17,179 bases of DNA, taken from the NCBI GenBank assembly GCA_035464115.1, contig DATHSN010000449.1:1-17179 (forward strand). Direction: 5' to 3'. The position numbers were made by a program, and so were the translations under genes. The stretch's first letter is position 1; each line of letters opens with the position of its first letter. Under the pieces are notes generated by a model, which worked only from the letters and a program-made list of their open reading frames with translations, was not told the DNA's origin and did not search any database. This stretch comes from DATHSN01 sp035464115. GTDB lineage: Bacteria > Actinomycetota > Acidimicrobiia > Acidimicrobiales > SKKL01. Shown in pieces: positions 6,823 to 13,992 of this stretch.

Positions 6823-7127
6823 CCCTCCTGACGGGCGTCGCCGGCGCCGTCGCCGGACTCCTCGCCGGGGTGGTGCTGTTCGGTGGGCTGGCCGTCACGG
6901 TCGCACGGCTCCCCGCCAGCCGGCGACCGGTTCGGCTGGTGCTGGTCAGCCTGGTGGCGCGGGCCGCGGTCGTCGGGGGCCTCCTCGTCGCCAGCGCCCG
7001 CCTCGGCCCCGGACCCCTGGTCGTCGCCCTCGTCGCCCTCCTCGCGGTGCGCACCGTGCTCATCCGCCGCGCCGCCGAGGCGGTCCCCGCCGCGGCCGAT
7101 CCCGACGGAGGTGGGTCGTGGACCTGA
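6819..7127 (+). CDS. atpR: N-ATPase accessory membrane protein AtpR
   Basis: The product is 102 residues with three predicted transmembrane helices at about 5-28, 40-60 and 65-82. R48 lies inside the second helix (SLVARAAVVGG) and R78 near the end of the third; buried arginines are a known trait of AtpR, proposed to interact with c-subunit carboxylates. Proteins of this family are found only in N-type clusters. The GTG at 6819 overlaps atpQ by four bases, and the gene's end overlaps atpB by ten. An in-frame upstream start at 6594 would put most of the extra sequence inside atpQ and is not credible. Confidence 0.85.
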   Translation: MTLLTGVAGAVAGLLAGVVLFGGLAVTVARLPASRRPVRLVLVSLVARAAVVGGLLVASARLGPGPLVVALVALLAVRTVLIRRAAEAVPAAADPDGGGSWT

Positions 7128-7861
7128 ACCGGCTCACCCCCGACGAGCTGATCCTCTGGGACTTCGGGTGGGGCGCGATCAACGCCACCATCGCGTTCAC
7201 GTGGGTGGTGATGGCGCTGCTCGGCGTCGGCTCGTGGCTGGTCACCCGCCGCCTCTCCGACGGTCCCGAGATGTCGCGCTGGCAGCACCTGCTCGAGCTC
7301 ACCGTGGGGTTCCTCACCGCCCAGATCGAGGAGATCGGCGACCGGCGGCCGGCCCGGCACGTGGCCTTCGTCGGGACGCTGTTCGTGTTCATCGCCACCT
7401 CGAACGCCCTGCTGGTGGTGCCCGGGTTCATCGCCCCGACCGCGTCGCTCAGCACCACCACCGCCCTCGCGCTGTGCGTGTTCGTGGCCGTGCCCATCTC
7501 GGGCGTCGCCGCGGTGGGCGTCGGCGCCTACCTGCGCCAGTACCTGCAGCCGACCCCGTTCATGCTGCCGTTCAACGTGATGGGCGAGCTGTCGCGGACC
7601 CTCGCCCTCGCCGTGCGGCTGTTCGGGAACGTGTTGAGCAGCACCAAGATCGTGGCGATCCTGCTGGCCGTCGCCCCGCTGGTCTTCCCGGTGGTGCTCA
7701 GCCTGCTCGGCCTCGTCACCGGCCTCATCCAGGCCTACATCTTCGCCGTGCTCGCCACCGTGTACCTGGCATCGGGCACCCGGGTCCACGAGCACGCCCA
7801 CGCCCGGGAGCGCGAGCCCGAGCCGGCGCTGTCCCCGTCGCCCACCCGGAAGGAGGCGTGA
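7118..7861 (+). CDS. atpB: N-type F1Fo ATPase, a subunit
   Basis: The product is 247 residues, an integral membrane protein forming the ion half-channels next to the c ring. The essential arginine is R167 in LALAVRLFGNVLSSTK, matching the R210 region of the E. coli a subunit. The last helix has LIQAYIFAVLATVYL, also conserved. The C-terminus ends in a short charged tail rich in His, Arg and Glu. The start is GTG at 7118: GGAGGT (7107-7112) lies five bases before it and the product begins at the family's usual position. The gene overlaps atpR by ten bases and atpE by one (TGATG). Confidence 0.93.
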   Translation: MDLNRLTPDELILWDFGWGAINATIAFTWVVMALLGVGSWLVTRRLSDGPEMSRWQHLLELTVGFLTAQIEEIGDRRPARHVAFVGTLFVFIATSNALLVVPGFIAPTASLSTTTALALCVFVAVPISGVAAVGVGAYLRQYLQPTPFMLPFNVMGELSRTLALAVRLFGNVLSSTKIVAILLAVAPLVFPVVLSLLGLVTGLIQAYIFAVLATVYLASGTRVHEHAHAREREPEPALSPSPTRKEA

Positions 7862-8124
7862 TGGAACCCCTGGAGTCCGTGGCGCTCGTGTCGATCTTCA
7901 CCGCCGGGATCACCATGGCCATCGGCTCGATCGGCCCGGCGCTCGGCGAGGCCCGCGCCGTGGCCGAGGCGCTGCGGAGCCTGGCCCAGCAACCCGACGA
8001 GGCCAACACGATCACCCGCACCTTGTTCGTGAGCCTCGCCCTCATCGAGTCGACCGCCATCTACTGCCTGGTGATCGCCCTCATCCTCAACTTCGCCAAC
8101 CCGTTCTGGAACGAGTTCCTCTGA
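7861..8124 (+). CDS. atpE: N-type F1Fo ATPase, c subunit (rotor ring)
   Basis: The product is 87 residues, a two-helix hairpin that forms the ion-binding rotor ring. The first helix has GSIGPALGEARAVAEAL, the polar loop is AQQP (42-45), and the second helix has IESTAIYCLVIALIL. The key carboxylate is E63, followed by S64, T65 and Y68, the pattern of sodium-binding rings such as Ilyobacter tartaricus (E65, S66, T67, Y70). The helix-1 position that is Q32 there is E30 here, giving two carboxylates per site, so the coupling ion is uncertain. The start is ATG with AGGAGG four bases upstream, overlapping the atpB stop by one base. Confidence 0.95.
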   Translation: MEPLESVALVSIFTAGITMAIGSIGPALGEARAVAEALRSLAQQPDEANTITRTLFVSLALIESTAIYCLVIALILNFANPFWNEFL

Positions 8125-8128
8125 TCGC

Positions 8129-8134
8129 AGGAGG
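8129..8134 (+). promoter_or_regulatory. Shine-Dalgarno that fixes a CTG start for atpF
   Basis: AGGAGG is a perfect match to the 16S anti-Shine-Dalgarno core and lies six bases before CTG at 8141. No ATG, GTG or TTG occurs at a usable distance in the atpF frame. The nearest in-frame standard start, GTG at 8177, is 42 bases away and lacks a comparable site. Confidence 0.6.
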
Positions 8135-8140
8135 CCTCCG

Positions 8141-8911
8141 CTGCTCATCGACTGGTTCACCGTCGGGGCCCAGGTCGTGAACTTCCTGGTGCTCGTCGTG
8201 GTCCTCAAGCTGGTGCTGTTCGCACCGGTCACCCGGGCCATGGCCCGGCGCGAGGCGTCGATCGCCGAGCAGCTGCGCACGGCCGCCGAACGCGAGGCCG
8301 AGGCCCGGGCCGAGGCCGACGCCCACCGGGACGCGGTGCGCGAGCTGGAGACCGAGCGGGCGGCGCAACTCGACGCCGCCGCGAAGGAGGCGGCCGAGCG
8401 GCGCCGCGAGCTGACCGCCGCGGCGCACGACGACGGCGAGCGGCTCCGCTCCGGGTGGGAGGAGGCGCTGCGGCGCGACCGCCGGGTGTTCCTCGACGAG
8501 GTGCGCCGCCGCTCCGGTGAGCAGGTGGTGATCGTGAGCCGACGGGTGCTCGCCGACCTCGCCGACGCCGACCTCGAGACCCGCGTCGTGCTCGCGGCCG
8601 TCCGCCAGCTCCGGGAGGCCGACGCCGTGGTCGGCGCGCTGGAGGGGACCGGCGGTGCGGACCGCCGGGTCGAGATCCGCAGCGCGTTCGCGCTCACCGA
8701 CGACACCCGCGCCGAGCTGACCGCGGCGCTGGTCGACCGGCTCGGGGTCGACCCCGCGGAGGTGTCGGTCAGGGTCGACCCGGCGCTGGTGTGCGGCCTC
8801 GAGGTCGTGGTCGGCGGGTGGTCGGTCGGCTGGTCCGTCGACGACTACCTCGACGCCGTGGTCGAAGAGCTCGGCGCGCTGCTGCCGGCCGACGGGGTGG
8901 GGGAGCCGTGA
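8141..8911 (+). CDS. atpF: N-type F1Fo ATPase, b subunit with delta-like C-terminus
   Basis: The product is 256 residues, longer than an ordinary b subunit (about 160). Residues 8-28 are the membrane helix (VGAQVVNFLVLVVVLKLVLF). Residues 35-130 are a highly charged coiled coil rich in A, E and R, forming the peripheral stalk. From about residue 175 the sequence resembles the C-terminal domain of the delta subunit: VEIRSAFALTDD, then VDPALVCGLEVVVGGWSV and WSVDDYLDAVVEEL. There is no separate atpH in the operon. I place the start at CTG 8141, giving MLIDWFTVGAQ, the N-terminus usual for N-type b subunits, with a perfect AGGAGG upstream. GTG at 8177 would remove about half of the membrane helix. 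The stop overlaps atpA by four bases. Confidence 0.88.
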   Translation: MLIDWFTVGAQVVNFLVLVVVLKLVLFAPVTRAMARREASIAEQLRTAAEREAEARAEADAHRDAVRELETERAAQLDAAAKEAAERRRELTAAAHDDGERLRSGWEEALRRDRRVFLDEVRRRSGEQVVIVSRRVLADLADADLETRVVLAAVRQLREADAVVGALEGTGGADRRVEIRSAFALTDDTRAELTAALVDRLGVDPAEVSVRVDPALVCGLEVVVGGWSVGWSVDDYLDAVVEELGALLPADGVGEP

Positions 8912-10440
8912 GCGCCGTGGACCACGCCGTCGACGAGCTCTCCGGCGCGCTCGACCAGGCCGACCGCGACGTCCTCGCCGCCCTCCCCGACCAGCCCGGG
9001 TTGCGGGCCCGTGAGACGGGACGGGTCCGAGCCATCGGCGAGGCCGTGGCCGAGGTCGAGGGGCTCCCGGGCGTCCGGGCCGAGGAGCTGGTGCGGTTCG
9101 CGGGCGGGCGCCTCGGTGTCGCGCTCGACCTGGCGCCCGACCACGTGGGCGTCGTCCTGCTCGACGACGCGCAGGGGATCAGCGCCGGCGACGAGGCCCG
9201 CCGCGAGCGGCGGGTGCTCGACGTGCCCGTCGGCGAGGGGCTCCTCGGTCGGGTCATCGACCCCACCGGTCGGCCCCTCGACGGGCGCGGTCGGCTCCGC
9301 TCGTCCGGCCGGCTCCCCGTCCAGCGACCGGCGCCGGCGATCATGGATCGCGACCCGGTGCGCCGGCCCCTGCAGACCGGCATCACCGTGATCGACGCCC
9401 TCATCCCGGTGGGTCGGGGCCAGCGCGAGCTCATCATCGGCGACCGCCAGACCGGCAAGACCGCCGTCGCGGTCGACGCCATCCTCGACCAGGCCGACAC
9501 CGGGGTGGCCGCGGTCTACTGCGCGGTCGGGCAGCGAGAGTCGTCGGTGGCCAAGGTGATCGCGGAGCTGCGCGAGCACGGCGCCCTCGAGCGCACCACC
9601 GTGGTCGTCGCCGGCGGCGACGCCCCCGTGGGCCTGCAGTACACCGCCCCGTACGCCGCCACCTCGATCGCCGAGCACCTGGTGGCCCGTGGGCGTGACG
9701 TGCTCGTCGTCTACGACGACCTCACCCGTCACGCCCGGGCCTACCGCGAGCTGTCGCTGCTGCTGCGCCGGCCGCCCGGGCGAGAGGCCTACCCCGGCGA
9801 CGTGTTCTACCTCCACGCCCGGCTCCTCGAGCGGGCCACCCAGCTGCGGGCCCACCTCGGCGGCGGATCGCTCACCGCCCTCCCGATCGTGGAGACCCAG
9901 GGCGAGGACCTGGCGGCCTACATCCCCACCAACCTCATCTCGATCACCGACGGGCAGATCCTCTTGTCGACCCGCCTGTTCCGGCGGGGCCAGTTCCCCG
10001 CGGTCGACGTGGGCCGCTCGGTGTCACGGGTGGGTGGCAAGGCCCAGCTGCCCGCCTACCGGGGTGTCGCCGGCGAGCTGCGGTTGGCCTACGCCCGCTT
10101 CGAGGAGCTCGAGCGCTTCACCCGCTACGGCGCCCGTCTCGAGGAGTCCCAGCGGCTCCAGTTCGAACGGGGGCGGCGGGTGCGGGCCGTGCTCCGCCAG
10201 CGCCAGCGCCAGCCCCGGGCGGTGGTCGAGCAGCTGGCCGAGCTGGTCGCGGTGACCGAGGGGCTCCTCGACGACGTGGAACCCGACGACGTGGCCGAGG
10301 CGTGCGCCCGTCTGCACCGCGTCGCACGCGACCACGGCGAGCTGCGCGCCCGGATCGAGGGTGGGGAACCGTTGGTCGGCGACGACCGGGCCCGCTTCGT
10401 CGACATCCTGCGGCGAGCCCTCGCCGACACCGGGAGCTGA
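8908..10440 (+). CDS. atpA: N-type F1Fo ATPase, alpha subunit
   Basis: The product is 510 residues, the usual alpha length; alpha alternates with beta in the F1 head and holds the non-catalytic sites. The P-loop is GDRQTGKT at 178-185 (K184), preceded by GRGQRELIIG. The arginine finger is R374 in SVSRVGGKAQ. IPTNLISITDGQI and the VYDDLTRHARAYRELSLLLRRPPGREAYPGDVFY region are strongly conserved. The GTG start at 8908 overlaps atpF by four bases; the frame is open further upstream inside atpF but without family match. atpG follows one base after the stop. Confidence 0.95.
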   Translation: MSAVDHAVDELSGALDQADRDVLAALPDQPGLRARETGRVRAIGEAVAEVEGLPGVRAEELVRFAGGRLGVALDLAPDHVGVVLLDDAQGISAGDEARRERRVLDVPVGEGLLGRVIDPTGRPLDGRGRLRSSGRLPVQRPAPAIMDRDPVRRPLQTGITVIDALIPVGRGQRELIIGDRQTGKTAVAVDAILDQADTGVAAVYCAVGQRESSVAKVIAELREHGALERTTVVVAGGDAPVGLQYTAPYAATSIAEHLVARGRDVLVVYDDLTRHARAYRELSLLLRRPPGREAYPGDVFYLHARLLERATQLRAHLGGGSLTALPIVETQGEDLAAYIPTNLISITDGQILLSTRLFRRGQFPAVDVGRSVSRVGGKAQLPAYRGVAGELRLAYARFEELERFTRYGARLEESQRLQFERGRRVRAVLRQRQRQPRAVVEQLAELVAVTEGLLDDVEPDDVAEACARLHRVARDHGELRARIEGGEPLVGDDRARFVDILRRALADTGS

Positions 10441-10441
10441 C

Positions 10442-11335
10442 GTGGAGTCGGCCACCCACCTCCGTCGCCAGATCGAGCTGGCCGAGGAGCTCGGGTCGGT
10501 GACCGGCACCATGAAGTCGCTCGCCGCGGTGACGATCCACCAGTACGAGCACTCGCTGCACTCGCTCCACGAGTACGTCCGCGCCGTGGAGCTCGGGTTG
10601 CAGATCGTGCTGCGCGGCCACGCCGACCTGGTCGACCAGCTGACCGCCGCGCCACCCGACGCGCCCGTCCGGGTGCTGGTGCTCGGCTCCGAACGTGGGT
10701 TGTGCGGGCCGATCAACCGGGTCATCGCCGCCGAGGCCCGCGCCCACGTCGACGCGCTCGCCACGGGGCCGGTCGACGTGGTGGTCTCCGGCACCCGTCT
10801 CGGCGCCGAGGTGGAGGCCGTCGGGTTGGCCCCGGTGGCGGTCTTCCCGGGTCCGGTGTCGGCCGCGGGCATCACCGACCTCGTCGAGGACCTGCTCGTC
10901 CACCTCGACGCCTGGCGCGCCGGGGTGGGCGCCGGTCGGGTGGTGGTGGTCCACCCCCGGACCCGCCTCGGCGGCCGTCAGTACGCGCCGGTGGCCTCGC
11001 CGCTCCTGCCGCTCGGGCGGGACCGGCTCACCCAGCTCGCGGTGAGCCGGTGGCCCACCAACCAGCTCCCCGCCTGGCACGGAGACCGAGGTGTCGTCGT
11101 CGCCGCGCTCGCCCGCCAGCTGGTGCTCGTCGACCTGCACCGCGCGCAGGCCGAGACCCAGGTGTGCGTGCACCGGGCCCGACTGGCGGCCATGCAGGGC
11201 GCGGAGGACGCCATCGCCGAGCGGCTCGAGCAGCTGTCGACCCGGTACCACCGTCAACGCCAGGCCCGCATCACCGAGGAGCTGCTCGACGTGATCGCCG
11301 GCTACGAGAGCGTCGGCGGCCCCGACCGCCGCTGA
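10442..11335 (+). CDS. atpG: N-type F1Fo ATPase, gamma subunit
   Basis: The product is 297 residues and is the rotating central shaft. The N-terminal helix has the family pattern LRRQIELAEELGSVTGTMKSLAAVTI. SERGLCGPINRVI (about 82-94) matches the conserved SDRGLCGGLN region. The C-terminal helix contains ARLAAMQGAEDAIAERL and RQARITEELLDVIAGYE, matching RQASITQEL...G. The start is GTG at 10442, one base after atpA. It is the last gene of the operon, in keeping with the N-type order. The next gene, an antitoxin, has its own promoter 38 bases downstream, and no strong terminator separates them, so some read-through is possible. Confidence 0.93.
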   Translation: MESATHLRRQIELAEELGSVTGTMKSLAAVTIHQYEHSLHSLHEYVRAVELGLQIVLRGHADLVDQLTAAPPDAPVRVLVLGSERGLCGPINRVIAAEARAHVDALATGPVDVVVSGTRLGAEVEAVGLAPVAVFPGPVSAAGITDLVEDLLVHLDAWRAGVGAGRVVVVHPRTRLGGRQYAPVASPLLPLGRDRLTQLAVSRWPTNQLPAWHGDRGVVVAALARQLVLVDLHRAQAETQVCVHRARLAAMQGAEDAIAERLEQLSTRYHRQRQARITEELLDVIAGYESVGGPDRR

Positions 11336-11372
11336 GCGCACCCGGTCAATGGTACCTGACGCCCTGAAGAGG

Positions 11373-11378
11373 TAGATT
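11373..11378 (+). promoter_or_regulatory. -10 box of the second toxin-antitoxin pair
   Basis: TAGATT fits TANNNT and lies seven bases before the ATG at 11386, predicting a leaderless transcript. It is inside an imperfect inverted repeat, AGGTAG (11370-11375) against CTGCCT (11380-11385), five of six pairs, which could be the antitoxin's operator. Confidence 0.42.
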
Positions 11379-11385
11379 GCTGCCT

Positions 11386-11628
11386 ATGGCCCTGAGCATC
11401 AAGAGCGAACGCGCCGATCGGCTGGCACGCGATCTCGCCGAGCTCACGGGCGAGTCGATCACCGAGGCGGTGGTGGCGTCGCTCGAAGCTCGGCTCGAGG
11501 TGGAGCGCCGACGTCGTCGGGCGGTGGGGCTCGGCGACATCGTGGAGCGCTTCAGCCAGCTGCCGGTGCGCGACGAGCGCAGCCCCGACGACATCATCGG
11601 GTACGACGAGCACGGGCTGGTGCGGTGA
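11386..11628 (+). CDS. vapB: VapB-type antitoxin (PSK_trans_fac family)
   Basis: The product is 80 residues. The N-terminus MALSIKSERADRLARDLAELTGESITEAV is typical of the Rv0623-like/PSK_trans_fac (PF07704) VapB antitoxins, which bind DNA through a short ribbon-helix-helix. The C-terminal part, with RSPDDIIGYDEHGLV, is the usual toxin-neutralising tail. The ATG at 11386 is preferred over an in-frame TTG nine bases earlier because it matches the family N-terminus and the -10 box. The stop overlaps the toxin start by four bases (GTGA). It would neutralise the toxin and repress the pair's promoter. Confidence 0.87.
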   Translation: MALSIKSERADRLARDLAELTGESITEAVVASLEARLEVERRRRRAVGLGDIVERFSQLPVRDERSPDDIIGYDEHGLVR

Positions 11629-12011
11629 TCGTCGTCGACACGTCGGCGATCGTCGCGGTGCTCTTCGGCGAGGACGACAGCGCCGAGATCGAGCAACGGC
11701 TGCTCTCCGGGCACTGCGTGATGTCGGCCGTCACCCGGGTGGAGCTCGGCATCGTGGTCGAAGCCAAGACGGGCCCGGCGGGCACGCAGCTGCTCGACGA
11801 GATGATCAACCGGCTGGCCATCGAGATCGCGCCGGTCGACGCCGACGTCGCTCAGGACGCGATCGTGGCGTGGCGGCGCTTCGGGAAGGGACGCCACGAG
11901 GCGGGCCTGAACCTCGGCGACACGTTCTCGTACGCCCTCGCTCATCGACTGGGTCAGCCGCTGCTGTTCGTCGGTGACGACTTCTCCAGGACCGACGTCA
12001 CACCGGGGTGA
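11625..12011 (+). CDS. vapC: VapC PIN-domain ribonuclease toxin
   Basis: The product is 128 residues and keeps the full acidic set of active PIN toxins: D5 in VVDTSAIVAVLFGE, E40 in VTRVELGIV, D99 in LNLGDTFSYALA and D118/D119 in FVGDDF. It should be a Mg-dependent ribonuclease acting on tRNA or rRNA. GNLGD-F-YALA and the terminal FxRTDV are typical of VapC partners of PSK_trans_fac antitoxins. The GTG start overlaps vapB by four bases. The stop is only four bases before the peptidase gene, so both may be on one transcript. Confidence 0.9.
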   Translation: MIVVDTSAIVAVLFGEDDSAEIEQRLLSGHCVMSAVTRVELGIVVEAKTGPAGTQLLDEMINRLAIEIAPVDADVAQDAIVAWRRFGKGRHEAGLNLGDTFSYALAHRLGQPLLFVGDDFSRTDVTPG

Positions 12012-12015
12012 CCTG

Positions 12016-13986
12016 ATGGCCGACAACCCGCTGTTCACCCCGAGCCCGCTGCCGTTCCAGCTGCCGCCCTTCGCCGAGATCAGCGAGGAGCACCACCTGC
12101 CGGCGTTCGAGGCCGGCATGGCCGAGCACCTCGCGGAGATCGACCGGATCGTGGCCGATCCGTCCCCGCCGACGTTCGAGAACACGATCGTCGCCCTCGA
12201 ACGGTCCGGCCGCCTGCTGCGCCGCGCATCGGTGGCGTTCTCCACGGTCGTGGCGTCCGACGCGACCGACGCCATCCGCGCCATCGAGACCGAGATCTCG
12301 CCCCGCCTGGCCGCCCACTGGGACGGCATCCACATGAACCGGGCGCTGTACGAGCGGATCCGGCAGGTCGAGGGGACCGACGCCGACGAGGCGTGGCTCG
12401 TCGAGCGCTACCGGCTCGACTTCACCCGGGCCGGCGCCGAGCTGTCCGACGCCGACCAGGCGCGCCTGCGCGACCTCAACCAGGAGCTGTCACGGCTGTC
12501 GACCGAGTTCCGCCAGGCGCTGATGGAAGCGTCGACCGCCGAAGCCCTCGTCGTCGACGACCCGGCCCTGCTCGACGGCATGTCGCCGACCGAGATCGAG
12601 GCGATCCGCCACGACGACGGCTCCTACCGCCTGCCCCTGCTGAACTTCACGAACCAGCCGGCGCTCGCCGAGCTCACGAACCGCGAGACCCGCCGGCGCC
12701 TGTACGAGCTGTCGGTGGACCGGGCGGCCGGCAACCGGGAGCTGGCGATCCGCATGGCGGGTCTGCGGGCCGAGCGGGCGGGCCTGCTCGGGTACGCGAA
12801 CCACGCCGCCTACGCGGTCGCCGACCAGACCGCGAAGACCCTCGACGCCGTCGAGGGGATGCTGGGGCGGTTGAGCGGCCCGGCGGTGCGCAACGCCCAC
12901 CGGGAGGCCGAGGCGCTGGCCGAGCAGGCGGGCGCCCCGATCGAGCCGTGGGACTGGTCGTTCTACGCCGAGAAGGTCCGCAAGGCGCGCTTCGACATCG
13001 ACGAGGCCGAGATGCGCCAGTACTTCGAGCTCGACCGCGTCTACGTCGACGGGGTGTTCCGCGCGGCCACCGGCCTCTACGGCATCACCTTCGCCCCGCG
13101 CGACGACCTGCCCGGCTACCACCCCGACGTGCGCGCCTGGGAGGTCCACGAGGCCGACGGCTCCCCGCTGGGCCTGTTCCTGCTCGATCCCTACGCCCGC
13201 CCCACCAAGCGGGGCGGCGCCTGGATGAACAGCCTGGTCCACCAGTCGCACCTCCACGGCGAGCAGCCGGTGGTGCTCAACAACCTCAACATCACCAAGC
13301 CGGCGTCGGGACCCACGTTGATGTCCTTCGACGAGGTCACCACCGCGTTCCACGAGTTCGGCCACGCCCTGCACGGCCTGCTCTCCGACGTGCGGTTCCC
13401 GCGGTTCTCGGGCACGGCGGTGCCCCGCGACTTCGTCGAGTTCCCGTCCCAGGTGAACGAGATGTGGGCCACCCACCCCGAGGTGCTCCCGCACTACGCC
13501 CGCCACCACGAGACCGGCGAGCCGATGCCGGCGGCGCTCATCGACAAGATGCGAGCCGCCGAGACCTTCAACCAGGGCTTCGCCACCCTCGAGTACCTGA
13601 AGGCGGCGCTGCTCGACTGGGCGTGGCACACCATCGCCGAGGGCACCGTCGTCGACGACGTCGACGCGTTCGAGGCCGCCGCCTTCGCGGCCGCGGGCGT
13701 CGAGCTCCCGCTCGTCACGTCGCGCTACCGCACGAGCTACTTCGCCCACATCTTCGGTGGCGGGTACAGCGCGGGCTACTACTCCTACATCTGGAGCGAG
13801 GTCCTCGACGCCGACACCGTCGAGTGGTTCGACGAGAACGGCGGGCTGACCCGGGCCAACGGCGACCACTTCCGGCGGACGCTCCTCGCCCGGGGCGGGA
13901 GCGCCGACCCCATGGACGTGTTCCGCGAGTTCCGCGGCCGCGACCCGCGCATCGAGCCGCTCCTCGAACGACGCGGCCTCACCTGA
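12016..13986 (+). CDS. dcp: M3-family zinc peptidase, peptidyl-dipeptidase Dcp-like
   Basis: The product is 656 residues, close to Dcp and oligopeptidase A lengths. The zinc site is H446-E447-F448-G449-H450, with the third ligand E475 in FVEFPSQVNE. The N-terminal NPLFTPSPLPFQLPPFAEI and the C-terminal FGGGYSAGYYSYIWSEVLDAD are characteristic of Dcp, which removes dipeptides from peptide C-termini in the cytoplasm. No signal peptide is visible. The ATG at 12016 matches the family start; an in-frame ATG at 11974 would lie in vapC and add a non-conserved stretch. A GGGGTG lies six bases upstream as a weak ribosome site, and vapC ends four bases earlier, suggesting coupling. Oligopeptidase A is an alternative name for a relative with similar sequence. 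Confidence 0.88.
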   Translation: MADNPLFTPSPLPFQLPPFAEISEEHHLPAFEAGMAEHLAEIDRIVADPSPPTFENTIVALERSGRLLRRASVAFSTVVASDATDAIRAIETEISPRLAAHWDGIHMNRALYERIRQVEGTDADEAWLVERYRLDFTRAGAELSDADQARLRDLNQELSRLSTEFRQALMEASTAEALVVDDPALLDGMSPTEIEAIRHDDGSYRLPLLNFTNQPALAELTNRETRRRLYELSVDRAAGNRELAIRMAGLRAERAGLLGYANHAAYAVADQTAKTLDAVEGMLGRLSGPAVRNAHREAEALAEQAGAPIEPWDWSFYAEKVRKARFDIDEAEMRQYFELDRVYVDGVFRAATGLYGITFAPRDDLPGYHPDVRAWEVHEADGSPLGLFLLDPYARPTKRGGAWMNSLVHQSHLHGEQPVVLNNLNITKPASGPTLMSFDEVTTAFHEFGHALHGLLSDVRFPRFSGTAVPRDFVEFPSQVNEMWATHPEVLPHYARHHETGEPMPAALIDKMRAAETFNQGFATLEYLKAALLDWAWHTIAEGTVVDDVDAFEAAAFAAAGVELPLVTSRYRTSYFAHIFGGGYSAGYYSYIWSEVLDADTVEWFDENGGLTRANGDHFRRTLLARGGSADPMDVFREFRGRDPRIEPLLERRGLT

Positions 13987-13992
13987 GGGCTC

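Noticed and set aside
8177..8179. GTG as the start of atpF
   Set aside because: It would remove about half of the membrane helix and the MLIDWFTV N-terminus, and it has no Shine-Dalgarno.
11344..11360. GGTCA...TGAC dyad around GGTACC after atpG
   Set aside because: The arms are only four bases and inner positions do not pair well; not enough for a terminator or operator call.
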